Counted from the stretch's first letter, positions 40,100 through 51,368 are shown. The stretch: DNA of 64,000 nt from Aquila chrysaetos chrysaetos (GCF_900496995.4 NC_044006.1:44310120-44374119), one strand, 5' to 3'. Numbers and translations: made by a program. The notes: generated by a model from the letters alone, not told the origin.

Positions 40100-41160
40100 T
40101 TAGAAACTGTCCCAACTTCCAGCCCGGTAACGACACCCGGGCCAGGAGGAGACCCGCGCCATTCCCGGTCGCGGCCTCGCCTTCCCGCCGCCCGGGGCTG
40201 CCTCCCGGCCTCGCCTCCGCACAAGCAGCGCCAGCGCCAGCCGCAGCCGAGGCCGACCGGGGCACCGGGGCGGGCTCCCCTCCGCCGCCGGGGCGGCCAG
40301 GGAACAGCGGGGAAGACGGGACGGCAGCGCCCCACGCCCTGCCGCCGGGGGCAAACGCCGCCGCCGCTGCCCCTCACGCTCGGCGGCAGCTCCCCGCTCC
40401 CAGGGAGCCGCCGTCCCGCCCGGCAGGGCCGCGTGTGCGCGGGGCGGGCCGGGGCCCGGGCCCTCACCCGCCGCCCGTTACAACCGCCCCCACCTGCCGC
40501 CAGGCAAGTGGCGGCGCTCGGACCGCGGCGGGGAGGCGCTCCGCTCCGCTCGGGCTGGCGGCGGCGGCGCCAGCGGCCCCCCTACCGCGCCCGCCTGTGA
40601 GGGCGCCGCTCCCGCCGAGAGGGCGGAGCGGGGCGGGAGCGGGCGGAGGGGTGGGACCGGGGGGCGGAGGGGGGCTGGGCAGGGTGGGCCGCGCCGCGCC
40701 CGCCCGCCCGCGCCTTTTGTGCTGCGCCCTCCCAGCCTGTCAGCGCGGAGGGCGAGGGTGATTGCGGGGGAGGGTCGCTGCTGGGGGGGGGGGGGGGTGT
40801 CTGCGTGTGTGTGTGTGTGTGTGTGTATGAGAGAGAGTGTGTGTGTGTGAGAGTGGGTGGGTGGGTGTGCGTGCACGGGGCAGTGCCCCGGGGTCTGTGC
40901 CCCTGCGGGCTCGGGGGTGCCCTCGCGTCCCTCCCGGGGAGCCAAGGCGCGGGAGGCCTAGGCAGCAGGTTGTTGTGGAGGGGGTGGACGCGCGGGTGCG
41001 TTCAGGTGTGCCAGGTCTTTACGTACAGGTGCGTTTGGCCTGCGTGTGCCTCGGTGTGACTCGGGAAGGGCAGGGGCCGTGGGTCGGGCAGAAGGCCATG
41101 GCTGCGGCCTGCCGGGGAAACCCAGGCTCTCCGCCTGAGCTCGGGAGTCCCTCTGACAGG
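40100..41160. promoter_or_regulatory. Isolated CpG island with GC boxes
   Basis: An abrupt change from AT-rich desert to CpG-dense DNA with repeated GGGCGG-type boxes, especially 40610-40700. No conserved protein is recognisable: the open frames of 108-236 codons on both strands are Pro/Ala/Arg-rich and mutually overlapping. It may be the start of a noncoding RNA or a distal SP8 regulatory island about 11 kb upstream. Confidence 0.6.
40783..40870. repeat. G15 plus (GT)n/(GA)n microsatellite
   Basis: A run of 15 G (40783-40797) is followed by alternating GT, GA and GT blocks and a GGGT-rich tail. Alternating purine-pyrimidine DNA of this kind can adopt Z-form. Confidence 0.85.
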
Positions 41161-43499
41161 TGTAAGGGTGTTTGTTCTTGACACGCTCAGGCCCAGCCAT
41201 CTTCAGCTTGGCCCAAGTCTTCTATCTCAGTGTTGTTTCCAGCCCAGGGACAATCCTCTCTCCCACTGTGGCAAAAGTCCGTACTTATTTCATTATTGCC
41301 CCCCCCCCCCGCCGTGAAACGGGCAACTACAGTAAAATTTGGCTGAGACTTTACTCTGTGTTTGAAGAACAATTTTCCATTAGCACGATAGCGAGCAGCC
41401 TTTCAGAAGAGCAACAAGTTTTACCACCAGCCACGTCTGCCTCGCGGAGGGTCACTCTGGCCTTTTATCTTGTAGCTCTTGTAGAGATCAGTTGTTAGAC
41501 GATTAGCTAAACACATCAGGAGCAATGGCATTGGATTCTCCTTGTGCAGGACTAAGTGCTCTGCATCCGCTGGATCTAAAATGTCAGCCTGCATGTTCGT
41601 TTTGGAGCTGGGCTCCTGGGACTCTGGACAGCCATCACCACTTTGGCCATTTCAAAAGGCTGCACTGCACCCCTTGTCCAGCAGAGCTCTTCCCCTTCAC
41701 TTCCAGACCGATGTTTTTCTCCAGTTAGTTATGGCAGAAACGGTGGATCCAAAGGCCAGCTGAAAGTTGTTCAGAGCTTCCTGCTGGTTTAAACCAAACC
41801 TGCCTGTCCACAGTTGCCAGGTATACAGGGCAACCTCTTGACGGCTGTTGCAAGGAATAGGGCAGTGATTCCTACCCAAAGAGAAACAGCCCTATGTTTT
41901 GGGTCCTGGTGGAGACTGACCCTTCTGAGAAATCTTCTGGGCATCTCAGGCCAACATGACTTAAAAAAAATTAAAATGGACCCAGTCATCTGGACAGGCA
42001 CAACATGTTAGACTGCTTCAACATGAAAACTCAGGATCTTCTCTGCCTCATTGCATGGTTCCTGAGATTTCTTTCTAGTTCCCGGTAGGGTTATTCTCCT
42101 CCATCAGTTCACGCTTGTCAGCAGTGCAGAGATGTTTGTGTTCAACAAGGGTAAAAACAGTGAAAAATATATCCACTGTGAGCGTGAGCATATTGAGGTT
42201 AAGGAGAACATCACACAGGGTCAATGTCCTGGACAGTTGCGTGCAGGGTAACATACCGGCTGGGAGAAAAGCACTTTGTCAACACTAGCGATGTTCCCCC
42301 CAAGCACAATGCCAGCAATGACTTGCCTGTTCCCCAAGTAACAGGGAAAAAAGTGAACCTGTTGATGAAAGTATTGAATATCGTACTTCTGTTCCACAGG
42401 TACTACATGTAGTCCAATAAACTCACACCGCACCAAGCTGGCATGAAAAGTTGGAGCCCCTTGGGTTTTTTGGGGAATTGGCAGGCACATGGTTTGTTCT
42501 TGAAGATGTGAGCAGAAGTCTCCTACGATGGAAAGAAAAACCTGTCATGGATAAGCAGGTGTTGCCAGCCTATCTCTTCGGGAGTAACTGAACTTATGAC
42601 ATGGAGGCAAGCGGGGAAATCTTGCCAAGGTGGTCTGAATCCCCGGGGAAGAGGGGCAGGATCCGTCCCGCCCTGTACAAAAGTATCACAGACCACGAGG
42701 GACAAAGAAACGCCGGGAGGCAGGATCGGCCCCCCCTGGGCTCAGCCAGCCCCGGCCGGCGGCATCCGAGGAGCAAGCACTTCAGGGGAAAAGGTGCCTT
42801 GCCTTTGCCGTCTGCGGGAACGGCGAGGCTGGGGAAGCCCTCACTTCTCACGCCTCGCATCTGTGTTCGCCTCGGCCATTGCGTCCTTTTAAAATATATA
42901 TACGTACCGCTCGGCTCCGCTGAATCGCCTTTGAAGATGTTTACCTAGAGAGACGGCACTGCGGCAGCACTTTCTTGCAATCTAATGCACTGGGGGGAAA
43001 AAATAGAAGGGGCTTATTATTGTGGTTGATAAACATAGGAAAAGCACATGCCTGACCTTTCATTTGTACAATTAATTGTTCCAGCAGAAAGAAAATGAGT
43101 CTTAATTGTGCACAGCTTCCTAGAGGATCAGCTGCGTGTGCCCCTCCGCGCTCAGGGAAAAACGCTGCGAAGTTTTCCCGAAGGGTTTTACTTTCCACGA
43201 GGGCAGGAACAAGAAGAAAGGAAGATCGCTCTACCCCGCCCGCCCCCAGTTCTCCCCCAAAGAGAAAGAATATTGAACTATAGTCCTATTTAAGCAACCT
43301 GCAGCATTTCCTTCGCTTCTGTAAAACGGACTTTTCCTCATGCGTTTTCAGTGCTGTTTCGCGCCTAGAGTAAGGAAATATTTTATAATGCGCAATCAAA
43401 CCCCATTCCAGAGCTCAAACCAGCACCTTAAACCCGCGCTCTGAATTTGGCTGTCAAATCACGTTGATAGCAGTGGGTGGTCACGGTTAGGAACGGGAC
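41161..43499. other. Intergenic, mixed composition
   Basis: Transitional sequence between CpG islands with a C10 run at 41300-41309 and a GC-rich patch at 42600-42870. No gene is supportable. Confidence 0.55.
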
Positions 43500-43970
43500 T
43501 TCCCAAGCCCTGCGCTGGTATCCAAATGGTGTTCTGCATGTGGGCTCCGGTTACTCTGTCCTCACGCGGGAGCCTCGGCATCCAAAGCCCCGCTCGGGAA
43601 ACGAGCCACTTTGGTCAGCGGCTGGGGACATCACCCACCGGGAGCGGAGGGACGGGCCGCCGGGGCCGCGGGACGGACCCGATTCCTTTCCCAGCACTGA
43701 GGGTCCCTCCGGCCCCGGGGGGGGGGGGGGGGGGGGGGGGCTGAAGCCCGCGGGAGACTGAAGTTTTGCTTCTTTCAAGACCGCCGGAAAAAGTCCTTTT
43801 GTCTGGCCCCGGTTGATGATTAATAACCCCCGCGGCACGGATCCGGCCCTCGGCATCGCCCCCGGGGAGCCGCGGGGCTCAGCCCGCGGAGTGGGAGAGG
43901 GATCGGGCCCTTCCCGTGTCGCGGATGAGATCCCTCCCTGAGAGCGTGACCGTCTTAAACGCCCATCTTA
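43500..43970. promoter_or_regulatory. Small CpG island with 24-G tract
   Basis: CpG-dense segment containing a 24-nt G homopolymer at 43717-43740. No credible coding region. A weaker GC-rich patch precedes it at about 42600-42870. Confidence 0.5.
43717..43740. repeat. Poly-G tract (24 G)
   Basis: The longest G homopolymer in the window, flanked by GGCCCC and CTGAAG. Real length is uncertain because such tracts sequence poorly. Confidence 0.85.
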
Positions 43971-44009
43971 CCGATACCGATTTTTAATCTCTAAATCACA
44001 AAGGGACAC

Positions 44010-44098
44010 ATTCTGTGCTCCTTAATAGAGCACAACGCCCATTGACTTCTATACCATTGACTTCAATGGGAGTTTCGCTCCATTAAGGACTGCAGAAT
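44010..44098. mobile_element. Relic of an old palindromic amniote repeat
   Basis: An imperfect inverted repeat: the left arm beginning ATTCTGTGCTCCTTAAT matches the reverse complement of the right arm ending AAGGACTGCAGAAT, with CCATTGACTTCAATGGGAG near the centre. This layout resembles non-autonomous, MITE-like repeats common in sauropsids. The assignment is from memory of that repeat style, without database support. Confidence 0.5.
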
Positions 44099-44429
44099 TT
44101 GGCCTAAACTGGCCGCAATAATTTTGCTGCCGGTAATGGAGCTTCAAAGCCGTCTCTAATTAGCCGACGAGCAAGAATCGTTAAACATGCTGTACAATTC
44201 AGCGTGTGCTACGTGGGGGCTGCGGAACAGCTGAGCAGTGCCCGTTCAGACCTGGAGGAGCTTAGAAACCGTGTTCAGATATAATTGCAACTTCTGCGAA
44301 GACAACTTGGGGACGAGGGTGTCTGACGAGCCACTTCATAGCTGCTGCGTTAGCATGCGAGCAGGAGAAAAAAAACGCTCTGAAAAGTTATGGAAGATTT
44401 GATCACACACTCGGCTTTCCCCCCCTTCA

Positions 44430-44560
44430 AAGGTGCATTTAAAAGAATCGCAGTATACGTTGCTGCTTCTATTTGTCAAAGATAAACCTAATTAGTTGTG
44501 TTTATCCATAACCCGGAGCGCTCCTAACGAGTTATGCTAAATCCCAGAGTGCCTCCGAGC
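44430..44560. promoter_or_regulatory. Candidate enhancer-like segment
   Basis: Unique sequence with a TCF-like GTCAAAG next to GATAAA, a homeodomain CTAATTAG and a GTTTATCC word packed within about 45 bp (around 44475-44515). This is a plausible developmental enhancer core; function and conservation are inference. Confidence 0.3.
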
Positions 44561-45159
44561 AGAGACGAGCTGTAGTCTGGGCTGGGATGAGTTTCACTAC
44601 TATCTGGCACCTTCACGTGTAGCTTTCTGACTAGCAGTTTTCTCAGTACGGAGGCGGGGGAGTGTGTGTGTGTGTGGCGGGGGGGTGGATGGGGATACAC
44701 AACAGAAACAAACTCAATCCGCTTTAGCTGAATTCAGCTGTAAAGGCACTTTAATTACACGACGGTCCTGCCGTCTGTGGGCACAATCTCCTTCCTCAGT
44801 TCCGCAGCTGTAGACCCAGCGGCGTGAAGAAGTGTCTCGCAAGGATTGTTATTTAATAACCTAATTCTTAGGGGCTTATACAGGTACATTTAAATCCCTG
44901 CAGACTCTCTGTTACCTGTAAATTTTAATTTGGAAAACAGCATTTTCCTCTTGAGATAAAATAGTCAACCTGTGAGAATGGTGCAAAGGCTTTCGATCCT
45001 TCCAGGTGAAATGCAGGAAGAAAAAAATAATTGTTACATAGCATAAATTTCTAAGGCGATTCCGGAAAATCTTCTCGAAGAACTAACCCGTATGAGAAGA
45101 AAACCCGCCCGAAATCCCTAGGCATGCCCAGTATATTAGTCATCTACTTTTTTAAAAAA

Positions 45160-45660
45160 TGGACTCGGAAGTTTCGGTCAGTATTCTAGGCAAAATATGC
45201 TCAACAGATGATAGTGGAGATGCAGCCAGAAAACAACTCCAGCTATTTAAACTGCCAAATGAGACATAAAGCAGCATTGTAAAAATCATCTGGAAAACAG
45301 GTTTTCCTATTGAAGTCGCTATGTGTTAATTACTGTGATCTGGAAGAGCTCTGTATCTAAACGCCTGGAAGCCGACTTTCACCCCGCATATGTAAATGAA
45401 GAAAGTGCTGAATCTAAGCCAGAGGGTTCATGTTCGGATTCATTTCCGTGCATGCCTAGACATTAATATGTGTTCATGTAGGGTTCGTACAGTACGAGGT
45501 GTTATTTCCTTATAAAGAAACACCAGGTCTCGCTTTCCATTCTCCTTACAAAATTATTCGCATTATTTATGCTACATTGAGCGATCTAATTTCTTCGTGA
45601 TAGTCAGCTAATTGCTCTGGCAGGTAATTAGAAGCGGTTTACAACGCAAAGGGCTTTTGC
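45160..45660. promoter_or_regulatory. Candidate conserved noncoding block
   Basis: Non-repetitive, balanced-composition sequence with TTAATTA, CTAATT and GGTAATTAG homeodomain cores (the last near 45623-45631), 6 kb upstream of SP8. It looks unlike the surrounding simple repeats. No alignment available. Confidence 0.3.
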
Positions 45661-46551
45661 GGTGCCCCTCGGATTATTAAGTTGCTCTGTAAATTATACC
45701 ATATTTGCCGAAGAGAGGGAGGGGGAAGGGGCTGACGATCTTTTGAGAAGTTCTTCTCCTGCGATCAGAGCTGAAACACGTCCCCGTCCCCCCCAACACT
45801 TAAAAAAATGGGGGGAGGGGGCTTTTCCAGGGCTCGGAGTCGAATTATTCTCAAGCACGCGATCTGAAGCCCATTTTGTTCGTGCTCACTGGTCCAGAAT
45901 AAGTTGGCCATAATGGCCGGGAATGGGCCAGGTCTGCAGCAAGCTTCCTGCGCCCTGGCAGCATCCAGCAGGCATGTGGGAAAAGAATGGCTTAAATGGG
46001 GACATCTGTTCAGTGTTGCTCATCTCGCTCCTGCGGCCAGGTCGGGTTAAGAGAATAACCTGTTCGCCACCTTGCCTCCTTCCCGCTGCTCGCCTGCCTC
46101 CCCTCCTTCTCCCATCAAGTTAATAAGGCTGCTGGGGGGGGGGGGGGGAAGGGGGGTGACCTAATTGCTCTGCCATATAGGCAAATAACGACGGGGAAAG
46201 GTGGCAGCTACATTGTTAAGAGGAACAGTAAATATATCAATATTAGGGTCTCTCGAGTCAGATCGCAGGAGTTCTGCATGCAGGAGAAGGCTGTGGTACA
46301 CGCTGCGAACCGCCGTGGGCAAAACCTGCCTGGCTCGGTGCTCCGAAGGTACGTCTTTTCCGGAGGACCTGGGGTTCTTCCACTTCGCAAACGCCAGCAA
46401 GCAAAGATTATTTTTTAATTTTTTTTTTTTTGCCAGATTGACACTTTTGTGCAGTTGGCAGAACAAAGAAATAAATAAAGACACACATGCGTGGAAAGCT
46501 TTCCTTTTCCTCTGTGTTCTCTGCAGGCTACGATTTTGGGTGCTGTAGGAT

Positions 46552-46640
46552 TTGTATATGCGAGTGTCTATCACACCCACACATTTATATACGCGCACGT
46601 ATACACAGGCGTGCATGTATATGTATACATTTGTATATAA
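46552..46640. repeat. Alternating purine-pyrimidine AT/GC stretch
   Basis: Repeated TATATGCG, ACACATTTATATACGCGCACGTATACAC and GTGCATGTATATGTATACAT words. Low complexity with Z-DNA or cruciform potential; no gene. Confidence 0.6.
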
Positions 46641-47236
46641 CTAGCATGTATTTGGGGGCATGACCCAGCTTCAGGCAGCCTATCTAATGAGAACGTCCTG
46701 TCTTGCACACCGATTTTTCAAAGGTTTACTGTATCTTGTCACCCGTTTGTAAAACTCGTACAATGATTTGAACACATGTGTGGTTAAACCATCGGACCCA
46801 GAGCAGCTCCTAGATTATTCGTAATTAAACACAATTCCCAAAGTAACATTTATCTTCCGAAACTGCGATTGCAATTGTCAACCTTCTGGAGGAGACGCGG
46901 GGTAATCTGGAAGTATTACCTCCTCTCCTAACGGAGCAGAATGAAAAGAAATCAATACCGCTGAGGAGAAGAATTTAGTAGTTTTTAACTGTAAGTGGTG
47001 CCTGGGAGAAAGTGATATATAATAGGAAAAACAGAAAGCGGCTTAAACAAATCTATTCTAGGGAGGACCGAAGGGACCGGCTCCGCAGCCGGCGGCGGGG
47101 GCTCCGCGCTCTGCCCCGCCCGGCTACCAGCGCGCCCAGCCCGGGAGCTCGCTCTCCCCTCCGGCGCCTCCCGGTACTTACATGACCGCCTAGGAACCGC
47201 CGATGCGTGCACAGCGATAACATTTCGGGGGGGCGA

Positions 47237-47257
47237 GGGGGGGGGGGGGGGGGGGCA
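47237..47257. repeat. Poly-G tract (21 G)
   Basis: G homopolymer following CATTTCGGGGGGGCGA. One of three G runs longer than 20 nt in the window. Confidence 0.85.
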
Positions 47258-47443
47258 GGGAAGAAAGGGGAGAAGAAGGAGGAGATGCGGATCGGATCTG
47301 GGCGCATACAGGCAATGTAAACAGGGTGGGTGTGAAGGTGCCTCTTCCTCTCCCTCCCCAGGCACGCACACACCAGCATGTGCACGGCGTCTTCCAGGGC
47401 TAATCTAATTACAGGGACCTTTCAGAGGCGCAGCCAGCTTGCT

Positions 47444-47447
<4 letters not shown>

Positions 47448-47475
<28 letters not shown>
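47448..47475. repeat. Poly-T tract (28 T)
   Basis: Uninterrupted T run. On the minus strand it would be a poly-A tail, but the adjoining sequence shows no recognisable retrotransposed gene or SINE. Confidence 0.85.
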
Positions 47476-47478
<3 letters not shown>

Positions 47479-48769
47479 GGGGCCCAGACAAATAAATAAA
47501 TAAATGCCGAAAGACACCGATGTGAATCCCCTCCGCCGGCTGCGAGGAGGCAGGTCGGCGTGTGCCCTCGCCAAAGTGGCTCAGCGAGGAGCCCGGGCTC
47601 TGTCGGGCATCTCCGCGCTGCCTGCGCGGGGGAGCAGCCAGGCCGCGCAACGCTGCGCGCTGCGCCGCGGCCGGGCTGGGAAAGGCGGGGCGGGCAGCTG
47701 GACGGGGAGCCCGGCAGAGTTATCAGGTACCTGGAACGGACACGTTTGCACTGATGGAAGAAATAACGCATGTCACCTGCGTAGCTACAGATGCAGGCAG
47801 TCGCGCACACGCACCGTCTGCTGCTGCCGAGCTGCGCCGGGTGCCCGACTGGGAGCCCCGGTCAACGAAACTACCCAGTGAGGCAGTGGGAAAAGACGTC
47901 CCAGGTAAACCACAGAAATGCAGAGGTGCGAATGGAGGTTAAAGAACGACATTAATCGTCCCCTTTGCTCAGTGACCGCCAGGCATCGCACGGTCCTTTC
48001 TGGCTGGCAGCTGTTTTGTTTCATTTACGTGCTATTCCCCTTCTTCCTCTCCCCGTCCAAGCCGAGCCCTCCCGCGCTTGCAGGGTTGGTTGTCACCCCT
48101 CGGTAAATCTTCCAGGTGAAGGTGGAGGGCGGAGGAGACACCTCCTGGCCCCCACCTCCCCAGGGGCAGCGGGCGCGGGGCGGTGGGGCAAACCCGGGGG
48201 GGAACGCAGCGGCTTCCAGCGCACGGAGCCCGGCGAGGGCAAGGCCCCCCGTCCAGGGGCTGTTCTCCGTGTAGACCGCGGGAGCGGAGCTGGGAGCCGC
48301 TGGGCGTAGAGGAGCCAAGGGTTCGTCCTCCCTGGACGCTTGCAAGGCGGTGGAGCGGAGCGGTGCAGCCGGGAAGGCATGAGGTGGGTCAGGCTCTAAT
48401 GTGTGTGCCCGTAAATTGGCGCAAGTGTGGCATGAAAGGCACTCCCTCGCTAATACTGACATTCAACATACGGCGTGGTGAGCCGCCAGTTTAATCTTTC
48501 CAGCTATGCCTTTTCAAACAGCACGGACCTCTGTTTCTCCAAAGAGAAATCTCCCCCCTGCACCCCGGTAGAGCTGTCTGTAGACAGCCAGGGACCCCTG
48601 GTACAGCGGTCTATCCATCTCTCTCTCTGCTCGCCGGCCGCAGCGCGGAGGGTCCGGGTTTTCTCCGAGGAAAATCCGCCCGCCCCCCCCCCCTCCCCGG
48701 AAAGGTTAGCGACAGCTATCCTTGTGGCTAAAGTTCCGAGATTGCTAATGTATATTGTAGACACAAGAT

Positions 48770-49110
48770 GTTAGGTAGACTTGAGCAAGTTGTTCCCAGG
48801 ATGTAAATTAGGTCCCAAAAGCTGTTGTCCAAATCGAAGAAACAGAGAAATTAATCTGGGAGACTATCCATCATAGCCTGTAATAAAGGGAGCGACATGG
48901 ATGAGACAGATGATATGATTAAGGAGCTGTGGTCGTTTTAATTAACTTTTTGCTGTCCTGTAATGATCAAACTGGTCAACAGACCCGGTCAATAAGCATG
49001 TTAATATCAAACAAATAAAACCAGGGATGATTAAAAACCTCCTGGTTTATTAAATTTGAAATTCAAATGAAATTTATGCTGCAGATGCATACAGAATGCT
49101 AATAGATTTT
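48770..49110. promoter_or_regulatory. Strong candidate conserved noncoding element
   Basis: About 340 bp of unique AT-rich sequence between CpG islands, with clustered homeodomain and POU-type words: TTTTAATTAAC, GTAATGATCAAA, ATGTTAATATC and AAATTTGAAATTCAAATGA. It lies 2.4 kb upstream of the SP8 start. Of all noncoding stretches here it looks most like a vertebrate developmental enhancer; this is judged by composition only. Confidence 0.35.
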
Positions 49111-49879
49111 AGCTTTATTGAGAGTGGATCCCACAGGTTTTCAAGAAACAGCACGAACATTTATCTACTCCCGTACATTAAACTTCAGATGAAAAAAAAA
49201 AAAGTTTTAATTAATTTCGGGAAAACCTCTCCTTGCTGGCTGCCCCCCCCCCCCCGCCCCCACCTGCATATTATGTTGATGTACTGCACCCTTAAGTGCA
49301 GTGGTCAATAACGCAAATGCAAACAAAATTGTAAGCTTCCTTAAATCCTTTGCCCAGCAGGCAATGTATACAAAGGGGGAAGGTTACAGATGCTTCCGTG
49401 GCGAATTCAGAAAAGATCAGCTCACCGCTCTCAAAGTTCAGAAGCTGCTGCTTTTCCAGTTTCAGGGAAATTATCAGAGTAGCAGGAGGATGCCACTGAC
49501 AGAAGTTTTGTGATTTCTATTCGGTTCTGATGTATTTGCCTTTTTTCCTCCCTCTCTGCTGAGTTCCCTCGTAAAGACTCCCACGACTATTTTTACAACG
49601 AGTTTTTCACAATTTCCAACACGGTGCTTTTAAAGGAAAAGCGCGCTGAAAATTAAGGACTTTCGGCCCCAAATCAAGAGAGTCAGGGCAGGCATCGGAA
49701 CAAACAAACACGAAAAAGATCAAGAAAGGACACGTTTCCTCTGGGCAGACAAGTGCGGACAAAATACGGATGCGAATGGAAGACCCACCCGGCGAGGCTC
49801 TCCTAAAAAGAGATACATCACTAACGTCTTCTCCTTCCCCGCTGGATGGCAAAGTCTCTCAGACTTTCTGGGGCTGAAA

Positions 49880-50210
49880 GGAATGCGTGTCGATCTTTTT
49901 ACCTAACCTGGCACACCACAAAATGCGATTTTCTGTTCCTCTAAAATATAATGCTCACCATGCTTGTTTTGCTCTTACGCTTTCTGATCTATGTCTTAAT
50001 AGTTCCTCCCCACCTCCAGCAGATAAAGGAAGTAGAGATAAAAAGTTAATAAGCATTCATACAAGGGAGTATCTCCGGGAAACGTTCTTCCCCTCTTCGC
50101 GGGTGATAGTATTGATTAAATTAAACCCGAAATTTAAACAAGTGTGCATTAGGTCTGTAAAATGAATATCATTATAGAAGGAGACCAAAGCAATGAAGTT
50201 AATTCTTTTT
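49880..50210. promoter_or_regulatory. Candidate conserved noncoding segment
   Basis: Unique AT-rich sequence with AGATAAAGG/GAGATAAAAAG words, ATTGATTAAATTAAA and GAAGTTAATTC, immediately upstream of the SP8 CpG island. Possible proximal enhancer; not verified by alignment. Confidence 0.25.
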
Positions 50211-51149
50211 TATTTGTTAAACGGAGTTCCCTCCTTCCCCCACCCCTTCCTCCTTCTGGGCTGGCCTGTCACGCCTTCTCAACAGGCTAAAATCATTCAG
50301 AGCAGCTCGCGGAGAGAAACGCGACATTTATGGTAACCGTCAGCCTTCAGAGAATGAAAGCAGTTCATTAATTTACTTCACTCTTACTTCAAAGTATGAT
50401 AATGTACGTTACCCCCCTTGATCAATAGATATGATGTACAGTCAATATCCCCACGACACGGAAACGGGTCAAAACCGAGGCCGAGAGAAGGAGAAAAAAA
50501 ACAGCCCCCAAGAAGCAAAGGTCCGCGAGGACGTTGCTGCGGAAAACCCGCGGGGGTGAGAGCACCTGGGCGAGCGGGGCCGGACCGGGGCTGCCCCCAA
50601 CGCCCCCCGCCTCCCTCCCCCGCCCCGGGGCCGGCCTGCACCGCCTCTGCCCTTCCCCGCAGCCCCCCTCCCGGGGCCGGGCGAGGAGCCGAGGGGAGCG
50701 AAGCGAGCATCTCCGACCCCCGGCTGCTCCGGGACGAGGCGGCGGGGGCCGCCCGGCAGCCAGCCCCGGCTGCGCCGGTACCGCTCGGGTGGGCTTCTCC
50801 GGGGACGCGCTCCGTAAAGCTCCTCCGCGTACCTCCAGCCCGGGCATCGCTCCCGGGGCGGCTTGTGGGACCCCGGAGCCAAGAATCACGCCTGAAACGG
50901 CGGGTCTGCGGGGGGGTGTGGGGATGTGGGGGAGCAGCCAGCAGTCGCCTGAAGTGTTCCCCCCACTTGCTGCCAGAAGTACCGAAAGAAAAGGGAGGGG
51001 GAGGACTGCGCAGAGGGGGAGCGGGGTGGGGGGACCCCGCACCCGCCCATCCTTGCGGTAATAATAGTAACGCTGAGACGATGATGGTGTAAAAATCCAA
51101 ACAAATGTAAACCGCTCAAAAAAATAACCTGTTGTCAGATTACGTGCAC

Positions 51150-51170
51150 GGGGGGGGGGGGGGGGGGGGG
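51150..51170. repeat. Poly-G tract (21 G)
   Basis: Uninterrupted G homopolymer in the SP8 upstream CpG island. It has G-quadruplex potential but is also a known class of sequencing error. Confidence 0.85.
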
Positions 51171-51228
51171 CGGTGGGTTGAGGGCAAGGGGCGGCCGGGA
51201 CGAAGCAGCCCGGCGAGGGGCCCCTGCG

Positions 51229-51257
51229 GACCGGGACCGGGACCGGGACCGGGACCG
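51229..51257. repeat. GACCGG hexamer tandem repeat
   Basis: Four perfect GACCGG units followed by a partial fifth (GACCG). It lies 11 bp before the left arm of the SP8-promoter palindrome. Confidence 0.9.
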
Positions 51258-51267
51258 TGGCCCGCGC

Positions 51268-51368
51268 CGCTCGACGACGTGACTGCGTGAGGTCATCAGC
51301 GCCGTCGAGCCCCGCCGTCGGTGGGGCTCGACGGCGCTGATGACCTCACGCAGTCACGTCGTCGAGCG
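51268..51368. repeat. Perfect inverted repeat (46-bp arms, 9-nt spacer)
   Basis: Base-by-base comparison shows 51268-51313 to be the exact reverse complement of 51323-51368, with 51314-51322 as spacer. The spacer could itself form three more pairs across one G-T mismatch. The arms carry mirrored TGAGGTCA (51288-51295) and TGACCTCA (51341-51348), resembling CRE-like or nuclear-receptor half sites. The element can form a cruciform in DNA or a 46-bp hairpin if transcribed. It lies 179 bp upstream of the SP8 ATG. Confidence 0.95.

Larger units (their letters stand above)
47050..48420. promoter_or_regulatory. CpG-rich region upstream of SP8
   Basis: Two CpG-dense patches (about 47050-47230 and 47500-48420) separated by a 21-G run (47237-47257), a T homopolymer (47448-47475) and an AATA microsatellite. 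Open frames on both strands are short and compositionally biased; no protein family is recognised. Confidence 0.55.

Noticed and set aside
40051..40761. 236-codon frame in the 40-kb CpG island
   Set aside because: Pro/Ala/Arg-rich, overlapped by equally long frames in other phases and on the other strand; no domain recognisable.
50384..51100. 238-codon minus-strand and 224-codon plus-strand frames upstream of SP8
   Set aside because: Opposed frames in the CpG island, low complexity, no family similarity.
51268..51368. microRNA precursor interpretation of the promoter palindrome
   Set aside because: The stem is perfectly paired over 46 bp with no bulges, and there is no sign of a mature-arm pattern; typical animal pre-miRNAs are imperfect.
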